A stretch of 64,000 nt of DNA from Tanytarsus gracilentus (lineage: Eukaryota > Arthropoda > Insecta > Diptera > Chironomidae): NCBI GenBank assembly GCA_038502055.1, contig JAXRKN010000040.1, positions 6,408,001-6,472,000 of the forward strand. Direction: 5' to 3'. Of the stretch, positions 45,941 to 57,900 are shown piece after piece. The notes under the pieces are model-generated. The model worked only from the letters and a program-made list of their open reading frames with translations. It searched no databases and had not been told where the DNA came from. The translations under genes and the position numbers were made by a program. Every line of letters starts with the position of its first letter. Position 1 is the stretch's first letter.

Positions 45941-46889
45941 ACACATGAGAGAATGTCAATGATTATCAAGTGAAAGACTTTTGGACGCCATAAATTATTA
46001 CCAGGAAGATTGAAGAGAGTCAACTTTGGAATTTTAGATTTTTAAGGAGATCGCAGGTCAAAATAATCACGCTTAGTGTGTTAAACTAATAATAGGCAAC
46101 GAATTAAAAATATATTGCAGGGAGGAGAAAAATGTTAAATATTTTTCTATTAAGTAGCAACCAAAGAAATCAAAGCTAAAACATCGTTATGAGGTGAAAG
46201 ATGCAAACCAAATAAATAAGAAGAATAAAGAACTTCGCTTAAACGAAACACGTGCGTTGTTTATTTCTTTCAGGAGAGAGTTGAAACTTTTCCCTAGGTA
46301 GGCATGCGCAAGGAGAGAAAATAAATATATATATTTACTGAAGAAATATTTCAGCAGGTCGTGGCAGAATCGATTGAAAAAGTAAGCGAAGAAGAAGTTT
46401 TCGCGGAAAACTTTTATTTTTTAATTTTTAAGTCCATAAAATTCGTCCATTTTTCGTAAGCATGTAGTGCTAATGTTTGCAGTTATTACTTTCATATTGT
46501 GATAAAAGGATGCGCAAAATAGAAGATAATTCGTGCATAAAAAAAATAATTTTTTCAGTATGAAGAAAATTCTGAGAGTCGTTAGTACATCGTGAGAGAG
46601 TAAAAAAAAAGTTCTCTCGACAGCACACACGTTCATTCCATCCAAATAAAATACTTGTGAACCTCGCAGTCGTTCATTGAAGTGTGTTGTGTGAAGTAAA
46701 AATTGTTGATAAGCGATAAAAGTTTTGGAGCTATTTTTGAAAGTTACGAATAAGAAAATTATTTAAAATATTTTGAGAATAAATTTTTGGAAAAATTATT
46801 GAGTGCTTTACGCATAGAGCAGCTAAAGAATCGAGTGACTGTTTTAATTGAGTTTAATTGAAAATAATTTAGCTGCGTGAAACACGTAT
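45941..46889 (+). other. SLC25A32 3' UTR and Rab32 distal promoter/leader
   Basis: 949 bp without coding sequence. The first part holds the carrier's 3' UTR (AATAAA-type string near 46212). The second part, from about 46300, should include the promoter and 5' UTR of the first Rab32 alternative exon. No clear core-promoter motif identified. Confidence 0.45.
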
Positions 46890-49800
46890 ATGGGATCGAC
46901 TCTAATAGCCATCGGAGTAGCAGTAAATCAAAATCGGGAAATTATCAGTGACATTAATACGTATAGTAAAAAGAAAAGTGTTAAAAGTAAAAAGGACATT
47001 TTAAATCAAGATCTTCTTCTTGAGTCGCCAACTGTGAAATATAAATCTCCACAAAAACTTAATCTAAGCCTTTTGAATAATAAATCAGCAAAAATAGGAA
47101 AAATAGCTAAATTTAGAGAAAAAGAAAAGGAAGAGCAGCAGGAACAGCCGGTCATATATTCTATGGTGAGTCAACTCTAGCTACTATTTTGTTTTGTGTA
47201 AAATATGACACATTTTGCTTCGTTATCAATGAAACCATTTCACCGTGTTCGCACATGTAAACGTAAATTTAATTATTTCGTCCGAAGATGACACAATTTC
47301 ATAAAGAGAAATGCTGATAAGGACTGGTTGACATCCTAGATACAAATTATAATTTAAACCAAAAGTTAAGCACAAAATAAGTTTTTTTCACAATTATTCG
47401 TTATCTTTTCTTCCTGATTTTTATTTTTTATGGGTTATCTCTTCATTCATAAAGAAGGGTCAGAATTTATGTCGTCACATCTTTCTTATTCCTATCGCAT
47501 TTATGTCTCACGTTGATAAAGTGCACTCTGAAAATTATTAAATATTAATGGAAATCATACATGAAAATTTTATATGACATGACATGAGCAACAAAAATGT
47601 TCATGTTGAATAAAAGAAAACATAACTAAATAAAAAAGCTCTAACTAAGTCTAAAACCCATTATACAACCCCTCTAATTTTAATTTTACACCGAGACAAC
47701 TTAATCGTGTCCTATATTTTATTTGTCTTTTTTCTCATCACTTTTCAGAACTTTTTTTTATGCAATCTCATCTAAATTAAAAGCCAACATTTAAAAGATA
47801 ACACGAAAGATAATGAGACCATCAAAAGGAGTCTCAAGTGATATGAGTTTTATATTGTTTAGTCATGCAAGAGAGTTTTTCATTTTATCGAAGCTTTTCC
47901 ACTTTGTCTTCGAAGTTATCAGACATCGCACGGTATTGTGGCAGGCATAAAGCATAAAAGTTTATCTGTAGGCTTTTTTCCCTCAAATGAATCAAGACGT
48001 TAGTCAACAACTCGAAACATCGCCACAACTGACCCATATCATACATTCTAGCATTTGCTCTGAGCGAGATAAGACACAGAAATTTATTTCTCTCGAGTAC
48101 GTTAGTACAGAAATATTCACTCTTGACCTTTAAGAAGCCACAAATTTTTTTTATCTCATTTCGTTTGAGAAAGTGAAATTTTTTTAATTAAATTTTGTGA
48201 TGGCTAATAATGTTGAGTTAATTAGTAATGAAATTTATCGGATTAAAAAACTTAATGAAGTGAGTGCTTGAAAATAAAATGCTTCTAGAAACATCCCTTT
48301 ATTATAAAGCTTTTATAATAAAGGTGGAAAAAAAATCAACTCTGAAAGCTTTGCAATCTCAATTTATTCTAAATCAATTTGTAATCAGCAATTTTTAAAA
48401 AAGGCAAACAAAATATTTTTCTCATAAGTTTTAAATGTCAGATCTATCGTTCATCTTTTAATGATTACCGCGATAACAAAGCTACTGGCATGTCAGTGAT
48501 GTAATGAAATTTTTTTGACGTTGTTTAAGTCGTAAACTGGAGCTTTGATGTCTAGAGAATTTTAATAAACATCACAATGTGATTAGTAAACTTGAATTGC
48601 TCACCCCATTTGAACTTGTACGAACAAGCGAAGCTTTATTTAATTTCCAATAATATGATCATCTAATAGAAATTTTTTTGTATGTTTTATATGTGTGACC
48701 TATTAATTGCTTGAAATGCTAAAAACTGATAACAGCAATGCAAAGTTAGAAGAAAATTTAAAAGCGAATTTTAGTTATTTTTTGTTCTTACGATGAATCG
48801 GAAGTAAATCTCTTGATAGTGACAAAAAAAGCTAAGAGATTATATTCAATTTTAATTGTGAAATTTGAGAATATTTGTGAAGGCACGCTTATAAGCCTCT
48901 AAGTTAATATTTCTTCTGACTAATTAAATTACTCAAGTTGCACCACAACTCAAACTTGACGACAGCAACAGGTTGTTAATTTTACTTTGTAACTTATATG
49001 CTGAGAGTTCTAACAGAACAATATCGATTTTACACTAGAAGCTCATTCTCAACACAGTCCTATAAGTGATCAGTTGTTTATTTAAAAAAGCGCAGCTATG
49101 GATGATCAAAAAACTCAAAGTGAAGAGGAAAAAGCTGTTGTTAGCTTTTCTAATGATAATATTTCAGCGAGTGGTGAAAGTTATGCGGATGCAAAGAATG
49201 TAAAAAAGAAGAAAAAATTTCGACCTGCGAAGTTCATGTCGAAGTTAAAAATAAAACGAGGCGATAAAAAGGACGATAAAAGTTATTCGGAGGAGACACC
49301 CCAGAGCGACTCAGCTACATCGGCATCATCGTCTAAAATTAGCAGTCCAAAGTTAAGTAACTTGGTGAAAAGGCTCTCGGGTAAAAGAAGCTATAAAGTT
49401 ACCCCCATCCTTGAGGGAAGCGCTAAAGATGAGTTTCAAGAGTTTAAACGATTTTCACAATCATTCCCGGACGTCAGTGGTGACTTTAATGATCTGGATG
49501 CCGTTGCCATACCAGAGGATTTTAAATCACAACCGCTGCTACTCGACACCGATAAACCGTCAGACAATATCGATCTAAATAAAGCGATTAAGTCGGAAAA
49601 CAAAAAGGTTCAATTAAAAATTACGATTTCAGGCAAAGTCAATAGTAGCGGCAGCAGTGCCGGTAATAAAAATATGAAAGACATTGATAAGGTTTCTCCA
49701 TTATTGCAGCAGCGAAACCGTGCCGATATCATATTACCATTGAACAGCACACAAGTTCGAGTGAGCACTTCTCGCGATGAATTTTTCAATATTCCCGTGC

Positions 49801-51810
49801 CATCGTCGCAAAACAATGTGAATAATAATGTGCAAACAATTAGCAATGCCGTAGCCACCACTCAGTCTACAAAGTCGGTAGTGAAAGAAGGACATTCTGA
49901 AGTTGAAGAGTCGGAAATTGAAAAATATTCAGTGTTAACGTCATCGATAAACTCAATAATTTCGGCTGCAAAAGATTTTGATGATTTAAGCAGAGACAAT
50001 TTTCCTGAACTCAAAATTCGTGAAAGTTTGGAGGAATTAAATTCCGAAGAAATGAGCAAAAGTCCAAAATCTAAAATTCCAATATCTAAGAGAAAGTCTT
50101 CAGAAAGCAGTGAACATGCAACGGTGCACACGCAGGAAGCACGCAGACCATCTCAACTAAATCTTTCCGCATCCTCGGAAGCAATTGCTGAGAACTCAGA
50201 ATTGAAACCTTCTGAAATAAAATTCGAACTTGGAACGCCAATGCGTCCCTTGCCAGTCATTCAAGCGGCAAACAATTTTTCTCCACTAATAATCACAGAG
50301 ACAGAACCTTCTTTCTCTAATCTTCCCCAAAATGATTCGTCTGATGAAATTTATTCTACCCCACAAAGTGAAGCGAACTCTTCGATGGGAGATAAAATAA
50401 GCTCATCGACAAGAAGAAAAATTGCCTATATTCCGCAATTGACTATCTATACGCCTGAGGAGCAAGAATTACTCAAGAGCAATATTATTGCCAATTCAGA
50501 TTCGTTCGATATTCCATCAATGCCATCATTGACCGATTCATCAATTTTTCCTCATTTTGATCCGGTGAGAAAGTATTTTTTTGAGGGGGTTTGAAATCCA
50601 CCCCATTGGATGTGAAAATGTATTGATGATTAAAAAGCATAGTGAAAAAAAAATGTTTATTATTCTGAGAAAAAAATAACACTGCAACTTAATGAAGCAT
50701 TGAATGTATTTTTTTGAGTTCTCAGTATCACTGTTCCATAGCATTGCTTCAGACAATTTTTCCTCCACTCGCGCGCAGTCGAACTTATGTTATTGAACGA
50801 TTATTGAACTGAAGCCTTATAGATTTCCTTTACATTTATTTCATTTAAAAAATATGCAAACTAAAAAGTTTTTCAGTTGTTCCGCGATTGTCATTGCAAA
50901 TGGTTTCATTTGTGGAATCTCGTTTTTAAAAACTAATTAACAGTTTCTTGAAATTTTCTTAAAGGTTGGAAGCATGTCACTGCCGGAAAAGCGAGAGCAT
51001 TTGTACAAAATTTTGGTGATTGGTGAATTAGGTAGGAGGGAGTAAAAATAATTGATTTAAATTTCATTCTTAATAAACTTTTATTTCAATAAATTTAGGA
51101 ACTGGAAAAACGTCCTTCATAAAACGTTATGTACATCAGTTTTTCAGTCAAAATTATCGAGCTACAATAGGAGTCGATTTTGCTTTAAAAGTTCTCAATT
51201 GGGATCAATCAACCATCATTCGATTACAGTTATGGGACATTGCTGGTAACTTTATCCGTTCTTAAAATCACTTCAGTATTTTTTTAAAAAAAATTAATGT
51301 GTGAAAAATTAGGTCAGGAGCGTTTTGGAAATATGACCAGAGTTTACTTTAAAGAAGCCGTGGGCGCCTTTATTGTCTTCGATGTTAGCCGTACTGCCAC
51401 ATTCGATGCAGTGAGCAAGTGGAAACAAGATCTGGATTCAAAAGTACAATTACCGGATGGCAACCCCATTCCTTGTATTTTATTAGCCAACAAGTGTGAT
51501 CAGCCGAAGCAAGGTTTAGTGACAATGCCAGCAAAAATGGATGAATATTGCAAACAAAACAATTTCCAGGGGTGGTTCGAAGTAAGCGCTAAGGAAAATA
51601 CAAATATCGAAGAAAGCGCAAAAGCACTAGTTAGCAAGGTATTATTCAATCACATCTGTTTTTGGCATTTCAACATAATTTTTTATTTTCTCTCTTCATC
51701 TAAAGATTCTACTAAATGATAAACTCGTACACAGTGACATGGTGGATGGCGAACGCTTGATGCTGGATGCGGAAGATGTCAACAAAAATAAGAAGTTTTG
51801 TTCATGCTGA
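46890..51810 (+). CDS. Rab32: Rab32 GTPase with alternative N-terminal exons
   Basis: The Rab32/38-type small GTPase, which in flies (lightoid) serves lysosome-related organelles such as eye pigment granules. Common exons: 50965-51031, 51099-51245, 51313-51638, 51706-51810 (214 residues). They carry the P-loop GELGTGKT, the Rab32-type switch II WDIAGQERFGNMTRVYFKEA (Ala where most Rabs have Thr), NKCD, SAKE and a C-terminal CSC for prenylation. The acceptor at 50964 leaves VGS before the Rab ATG (50974), in frame with two upstream exons that both end in phase 0. Exon A, 46890-47165, is 92 codons, Lys-rich. Exon B, 49098-50564, is 489 codons, Ser/Lys-rich. This gives isoforms of 306 and 703 residues; a Rab-only protein could also start at 50974. 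Long N-terminal extensions are known for fly Rab32. Confidence 0.92.
47166..49097 (+). other. Rab32 intron/alternative promoter region
   Basis: 1.9 kb between the two alternative first exons, AT-rich, no coding exons. It contains a perfect short hairpin at 48296-48324 and should include the promoter for exon B just before 49070. Confidence 0.55.
48296..48324. repeat. Perfect 13-bp inverted repeat with 3-nt loop
   Basis: CCTTTATTATAAA (48296-48308), loop GCT, then its exact reverse complement (48312-48324). Could form a DNA or RNA hairpin. Function unknown. Confidence 0.8.
49098..50564 (+). CDS. Rab32: Rab32 alternative first exon B, 489-codon disordered extension
   Basis: Starts at ATG 49098 (gcagctATGGAT), 23 nt after an initiator-like TCAGTT (49070-49075), and ends at a donor (GATCCG|gtgagaaag, intron base 1 at 50565) in phase 0. 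The encoded segment is low-complexity and charged: a basic cluster (KKKKKFRPAKFMSKLKIKR), then Ser/Glu-rich sequence with many SP and SPKS-like sites. No known domain. Expected to be disordered; a targeting or scaffold role is only a guess. Confidence 0.75.
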
Positions 51811-53939
51811 CGAGACATTAACTCCAATTTTTATGCAATCATTTTTTCTACTTTTATTCTAACATTTACAATTTAAATATTTCACCAAAAATTCAGATAA
51901 AAAAGATTTTTGTTTTTATTCAATTTTATTACTTATAGTACTGTGAAAAAAAATATGCAGCTTTAACTGACGGTCATTTTTGTTTAATAAAAAATTTAAT
52001 GGAATAAACAATATTTTTAGATTCATTTTTTTTCGCAGGTATCAGCAAGCATAATTTTCCATAATTTTTTATTTCATTGAAATTAATTCAAACGCTTTAT
52101 TTGAAATATTTTATTTCAAATTTTCAACCCTATTTGAAAACTTCTCCATCTATTGATTAATGATTGAAACATGTAAGTTTTAACTAAAAACTCGAATAAA
52201 TGGAAATTGCAGACCTTTATAAATCATATTTTCTTAATAATTTCATAAAATTAAACCAACACAGTTAAAAGAAAGAAAAGTTCTATTTTTTCTCACGAAT
52301 TCATAAAAAATTCAATCATTACATTCATCTCATAGTCGTAACGTCTCTTCGAAATTCATAACGTACAGTCGAGTTTTCGAGAACAAAAATTTTCACTTCG
52401 AAAATAACCATCAGTCCCGTCACTTCTTTACATAGCCTAGAAATTTAAAATCGGCAAAGGCGAGAGAGCGATTTAAAAAAAAGAAACAAAATAATAAGAA
52501 GAGTTTTATTTTGTGCGAGATTTTTATTTTCCGGGAAATGCTTTCATAAAATGGCAAAAATCGTTTAAAACTTTTGATTAAACTTTAATTTTATGTAAAA
52601 AAAGTGAGGTAGGCTTAAGCTAGTGAATCACCGCGTATAAAAAAACAATAACAAAAACAATTTTTGTGATAAGATTCTTTAAATCGTAAAATACGCGAAT
52701 TAAGCTATTAAAAGCGAGGAAAATAAAAAATTTGGTGCTGCAGATTTAACTTTTTTAGCCTCAACATCGTCAAAAGAGTGTAAAGAATTATCAAGGTAAA
52801 AATTCAAGGTAGGAAAAAAACCTTTAATACGTATTTTTTGCACTTAACAATTCGTGCCTTCGTCATCGCCTAAAAAGTAAAAATAAATAAAACTATTTTT
52901 GAGAAGATCTTCTGGGAGCATTCTAGCATCATTACAATTGCATTTCCATAGAGAATTTTCGCGAAAATTGCAATTGCGTTTTAATGAAAAAAAAATAGTT
53001 TTAATTTTCGGTTTCCATCTTTCTCCATTCTCTTTTCTCCGACTGCCTTTTTTTATGTACACACATATATAGTAGAATTGTTATGATGTGAGAAAGAGCG
53101 ATGGCTCGACAATAAAAACAAAAAAATATATGTGTCGAGAGTTACGTCATAACATTAGCATTAATTTCTTAAAAAAATATTAAATTAAACATGCCTCATA
53201 ATTGACCATTAAAAGTCTATTAGCATAAACTTAATGATCGTCATCACCGGAACCAAAATTAGATAATTATGGTTGTTGCTCTCTCGCTCAAAAAAGCAAT
53301 TTTCAAGCTAGTCCCCAAAAACTTGACATTGAACTTGAAAAAACTCCATTTTATATACAGAGCGGCGGTAGAAAAAAAACATGTAGACGAGAGAGAGAGA
53401 GCAAGCACACACGAATAAGCACGAAAAGAAGTCAAAACACAAACAATAACGCGAATATATGAGGAAATTATTGCCAGGCATGCGCCGGCCGTCGAAAAAC
53501 CTAGAAAAAAAAAACATTCTTCACTTTCGATTTTATGTTGTTGCATGTGAGCCACTGAGCCACCACGTCCTTGCCTCTATTTCTTCTCTTTTTAGCATCT
53601 CCAGAAAATTTTCTCTCACTCTCAATTTTTTTCTATTTACTTCCAAAGAGATCATGTTTATATACATATAGACAAAAATATAGTTTGAGATGAGAGAGAG
53701 AAAAATATCACTGTCTCGAACATGTCTTTAAAGTTTATGAGATTTTTTTTGGAGGGAAGACGAAATTTATTCCAAGCATGTTAGGAATTTGTCACCGGAA
53801 ACTTTACACTCAAGTGTTTTCAATTATTTTAACGAACTGATAATTTTATGATAACAAACATGTGACTTTTCTCGGGAATTTTTTTTGATCCAGATTAATT
53901 TAATTTTTAAATCACGAGCTATGTTTTCAATAAATTTTT
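51811..53939. other. Region between Rab32 and the mL53/AGO1 locus; probable AGO1 leader exon
   Basis: 2.1 kb without protein-coding genes. The left part holds the Rab32 3' UTR (AATAAA near 52001-52010). Two donor-like sites on the plus strand (ATTATCAAG|gtaaaa, exon end 52795; TTCAAG|gtagga, exon end 52808) could close a non-coding first exon of AGO1, whose first coding exon has an acceptor at 54574. GAGA-rich sequence at 53389-53401 and 53689-53702. The ORFs at 53259-53671 are on both strands of the same simple-sequence region and look spurious. Confidence 0.4.
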
Positions 53940-54125
53940 TTATTCAACTGGCTTTATGGTGATATAGCGTGACAAGGTGAATGCTATAAGAAATGTACCA
54001 AGTACAAAGCATATAACAAAGATATAAAAGGTCTCTTCCGTAAAGACATCAGTAAAGCTTGGCATTTGGGCATAAATGTGATCGATGAAGTCGATGTGAC
54101 CTCCTCCTTTGATTTTACTATTCAT
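53940..54125 (-). CDS. 61-residue single-pass membrane microprotein
   Basis: A short ORF with a protein-like make-up: a polar N-terminus (MNSKIKGGGHIDFIDHIYAQ), an acidic stretch and one strong membrane helix (FYIFVICFVLGTFLIAFTL), ending SRYITIKPVE. I do not recognise the family. The ATG lies only 56 nt after the mL53 stop codon on the same strand, with no AATAAA between them, while AATAAA overlaps this ORF's own stop codon (GAATAAA). That is the layout of a dicistronic mRNA. Membrane compartment unknown; linkage to a mitochondrial ribosomal protein hints at mitochondria but does not prove it. Confidence 0.65.
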   Translation of the reverse strand: MNSKIKGGGHIDFIDHIYAQMPSFTDVFTEETFYIFVICFVLGTFLIAFTLSRYITIKPVE

Positions 54126-54181
54126 TGTCTCACCTAATTTACTTAGAAAACTCTCTAAATGCTAATTATTGTATCACTTCC

Positions 54182-54983
54182 TTATCGACGCTTGACACCG
54201 CTAGCCGACTTCTTCTCTGACTTTGTCTTTAGCGTGCTGACAGGTTCTTCTTTCGGTGCTCGCGCTGTCACTTGCTCATTTGTTACCTGAAGTAACTCAA
54301 GATATGTCAAGTTGTCAGCTTCTATTTTAATGGTCTTGAGCTGTGTGGCTTCTAAAATTAGAGAACAAATATTAAGTACTCAACCAATTTAAGGGCTAAA
54401 ATATTCAAAAAGTTACCTTGAACGGTTGGAGTAAGGAGAAATGTGACTGTGGGCTTGTCTCGATTGCAGACAATATCTGTCTTCACCAAACAGCTCGGAT
54501 TAGTTAGTTGAACTCTTTGAGTTGTAATTGCAAACAAGAAATCACTGAAAAGAACCAACATTTTCTCATTTCAGATTAAAAATGTCTTCAGATCGTGAGC
54601 AAAATGGACCGACGCAGATTCACTCATCAATTAATTACAATGACATGAACACACACATTCAAATGAACGGAATTAATGGCATGAATGGAATAATGGGTAA
54701 ATCTTTTGGTGAGTTTCGGCTCAATACCATTTAATTTAAATAATTTTTTAAAATGAAAATCGTCTACAAATTTTCCACGGGAAAAACTAAAATGAGCATG
54801 CGCAATGCAAATTTTTAAAGTCTAAAATTTTTCTTACCGTGTCGTAGAAGCATTTTCATGAAATGGATCAAATTTCACTGTAACTCTCTTAACTCCCTTG
54901 AAATTTAAAAGCTTAATTTGCTTGCCAATCGCCGGTAATATTCCACCGGATCGAGTAAAGCATCCTGAGAACGGAATCGACAT
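54182..54983 (-). CDS. mRpL53: Mitochondrial large-ribosomal-subunit protein mL53 (mRpL53)
   Basis: Three exons (54983-54838, 54544-54417, 54351-54182), phases 2 and 1 agreeing, give 147 residues. The N-terminal thioredoxin-like part is characteristic: MSIPFSGCFTRSGGILPAIG, QIKLLNFKGVKRVTVKFDPF, HENASTTRDFLF. The C-terminus is a Lys/Glu-rich tail (APKEEPVS...KKSASGVKRR). Its product is a structural subunit of the mitochondrial ribosome. The first intron (54837-54545) contains the first coding exon of AGO1 on the other strand, and a microprotein ORF follows 56 nt after the stop. Confidence 0.88.
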
Positions 54984-57900
54984 TTTTCTTTTAAACAAAA
55001 ACTTTCGGCAATTGACAACAATCTCGAGTGATTTTTTATCTACCTTTTAAAAACTTTATATACGTTATAAAAAATTTTTAAATAATCTTTTTATGAAGCA
55101 AAACTTTTTTAAAACATAAAAAGTAAATAATCAAGGTATATAAAGATTTTTTATTCATTATGGAATTTAATTATTTTATATAGAAAAATTTTAATTCAAG
55201 ATTATTATGTAGATTTAAATTATGTGCAACGTATTGCTTTAAATCAAACGAATGAATGCAGAGCGAGATGGAGAAAAAATTAAAATGAGTTGAGAGAAAA
55301 ATCGCTCTGGCATCTATTTAAAAGTTTTTGTTATTTAAAAAATTATTTCAAAAAATTCTCATAAAAAAAATAAATAATTTAAAAAAATTTATAGACACTC
55401 AAAGTCAACATAAACCCTCCATATTTTTAGTTTTATGTTGAGGTTAATAATGACATGACTCCATTTCGTAGTAACACACACAACTATATGTAAAATACAC
55501 CAAAATTGAGACTGTATTCGCTTTCGAACATTATTCGAAATTAAAAGTCAGTCGTGAAAAAATAATAGCTTAACTAAAAACTCAAAAAAGAAGTATTCAC
55601 ATTGTGATTTCGCGTGTTTTTGTATGATTCTGTGCCTATAAAGCCATTGTGTGATATTTTTATGCTAAAATGTTTCCTGTAGGACAGCGTAAGTAGTTGT
55701 GATTTGATTTAGAAAAAAATTATTGCAACATAAGAAAAAAAAAGTTACCACAAAGACACAGACGAGTAGCGTTTTTCATGTGAATATTTTTAATTCAAAA
55801 AATCGTCTCAGAACATCATGGTTTAATGGTTATACTAATCTAATGTACATTCTAAACATTAATAAGAGATGAAAATTGTGAAAATATATGTAAATAGTGC
55901 GAGATATGCTGAGAGAAAAAATTAATGAGGCCACCATCATCATCAGAGTGGAGACTATTAAAAATTTAATACACTGTTAAAAAAAGTCTCAAACGCTCCC
56001 ACTTCAAGCTGCTTGAGATTTCATTTTCCCTAACTGCTGATAATGTACACCACAATTTTATAAATTTTATATTTTTTTTGGGGTTTTGAGATAATGAAAA
56101 TTATGTCAATAAGTAATAGAAAATTTCATCCAAAAATTGTGTAAATATATTCTCAACTATGAGTTCATTAATCGCTTATTTGCATAAACTGACGTTAAAG
56201 TAAATTCGAAAAACGTGAGGTAACTACAAGCATGAGAATCTGGAATGCTTAACAGTGTACACGAAATTCACATTTTTTTAAACCAGCAACAAGATATGCG
56301 TATAAACCATTTTTCTCCTCTCTATCTCTCACTCGTATACTCCTCTATGTGTACATACGCTAAAAAATATTAGAAGAAGAAAATGTTGATGCGATGAACA
56401 GTTTTTAGGTCATCGACATTTTACTCCAAATAAACCTTCTTTCTCTCGCTGTGTGTATGTACATTTTGAGAATGTTTGGTGAGGTGGGTGAAAAACAAAT
56501 AATGAAAAGGAGAGTTGGAGGAAATAGTTGAAAAATTTGCCATTTTGGGGCAATACTGATTTAATTTACGTTAGTTCTTATCTGTAAATTTAACACTAAA
56601 ATAATTTCGTCACGTTGTTTAAATGCGTCACTAAGATGCACGTTTTTTTTGTATGAATCATTTGAATTTTACTATAAAATTTTATTTCGTCAAATTAATT
56701 TTTTAAAAAGTATTGTAGGGGATTTTGGGAATAAATGCGGCTACGATAAATTTATGCCTATCTAGCGAGCAACATTAAAAATTTTACCTTATCAAAAAGC
56801 ATTTCGATGACGAAGAGTAAATGAAAAAGTTATAATTTTCTTCGACTCCACGTGCGATACTCAAAAAAATTATGGAAGCCGCGTTTAATTTCCAAAGAGT
56901 CGCTCCTTAATTTTTATCTTTCTTATTTTTTTATAGAATCATCATGGACTTCTTCGCCTCCCAGGCCACCAAGTCCTTCTCAGTCGCAGACCAGCTTCGA
57001 TACACTTTCACGTAATCAAAATTTTCCGAAATTTTTCTCATCACGATTTTTAACAAATTTAAATTAATTTATGTGTCATATGATGATTTGAGAAATTCCA
57101 AAATTTTCAACCTTTTTATGTACAACCATTTGGCAAAGGAAATTTTCATGTGTTTCTTTCTCTCGTGTTGAGAATATGATGGCATGTTTTTGCGATCACA
57201 TTTCTCTCCATAGAGGAAGTTATGCTGTCTCTTTATATTGTTTGAAAAAAAATCTTTAAATTTGTTAAAGCAGACGAAAAAAATTTAAGACCACCAAAAG
57301 TGCCTTATTCGCTTTTTGACGATTACACACAAACACTTTTTACATAAACAATTTACCACACTAAAAAATTAAAAAAGTGTTCTGCATTTTGATATCAAAT
57401 CTAACTTAACAAATAAGTCCATTTACTTTAATTAATCTAAACTTTTGATCAATTTTCTTTTTTATATGTATATAATTTTAATTAACCACGCTGTGTTTTA
57501 CAAAAATAACATTAATAATTATTAATGCATTAAAGAAATATTAACCGAGTTGAATGAGGGGGTGGAAGAAAAAAAATTCTAACCTGTATATCTTTAGAGT
57601 GCTATCATAATTAACAAAGTTTTAATCGAAACTAGGAAATTTTGGAATCATTTCTTACTCATCATATGTTAAAAATAAATTAATTTAAGTTTCAGCTTTC
57701 GTGACAGTCTCATCAGGATGAATTTTGTTTTACAATGTACTAACTTAAATTTATCTTTATAGCACCGCCGACGGGAACAACCACAAACCCAACAACTACA
57801 ACAACACCTGGACAAAGTGTAACACCAGCTCTTGGTGTTGTTGCCACTCCACCGGCACCGCCAGATTTACCATCGTTCACATGTCCTCGTCGGCCAAATC

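Larger units (their letters stand above)
54709..57762 (+). other. AGO1 5' introns
   Basis: AT-rich intronic sequence with the mL53 first exon (opposite strand, 54983-54838), the alternative first exon 55670-55688 and the cassette 56937-57011. The rest shows no exon or repeat I can support. Confidence 0.55.

Noticed and set aside
49610..50131. Antisense ORFs of 83-89 codons across Rab32 exon B
   Set aside because: Shadows of the open sense frame in Ser/Glu-rich sequence.
53259..53671. Overlapping ORFs on both strands of 69-98 codons
   Set aside because: They lie in GAGA/Ser-Phe-rich simple sequence and show no protein family character.
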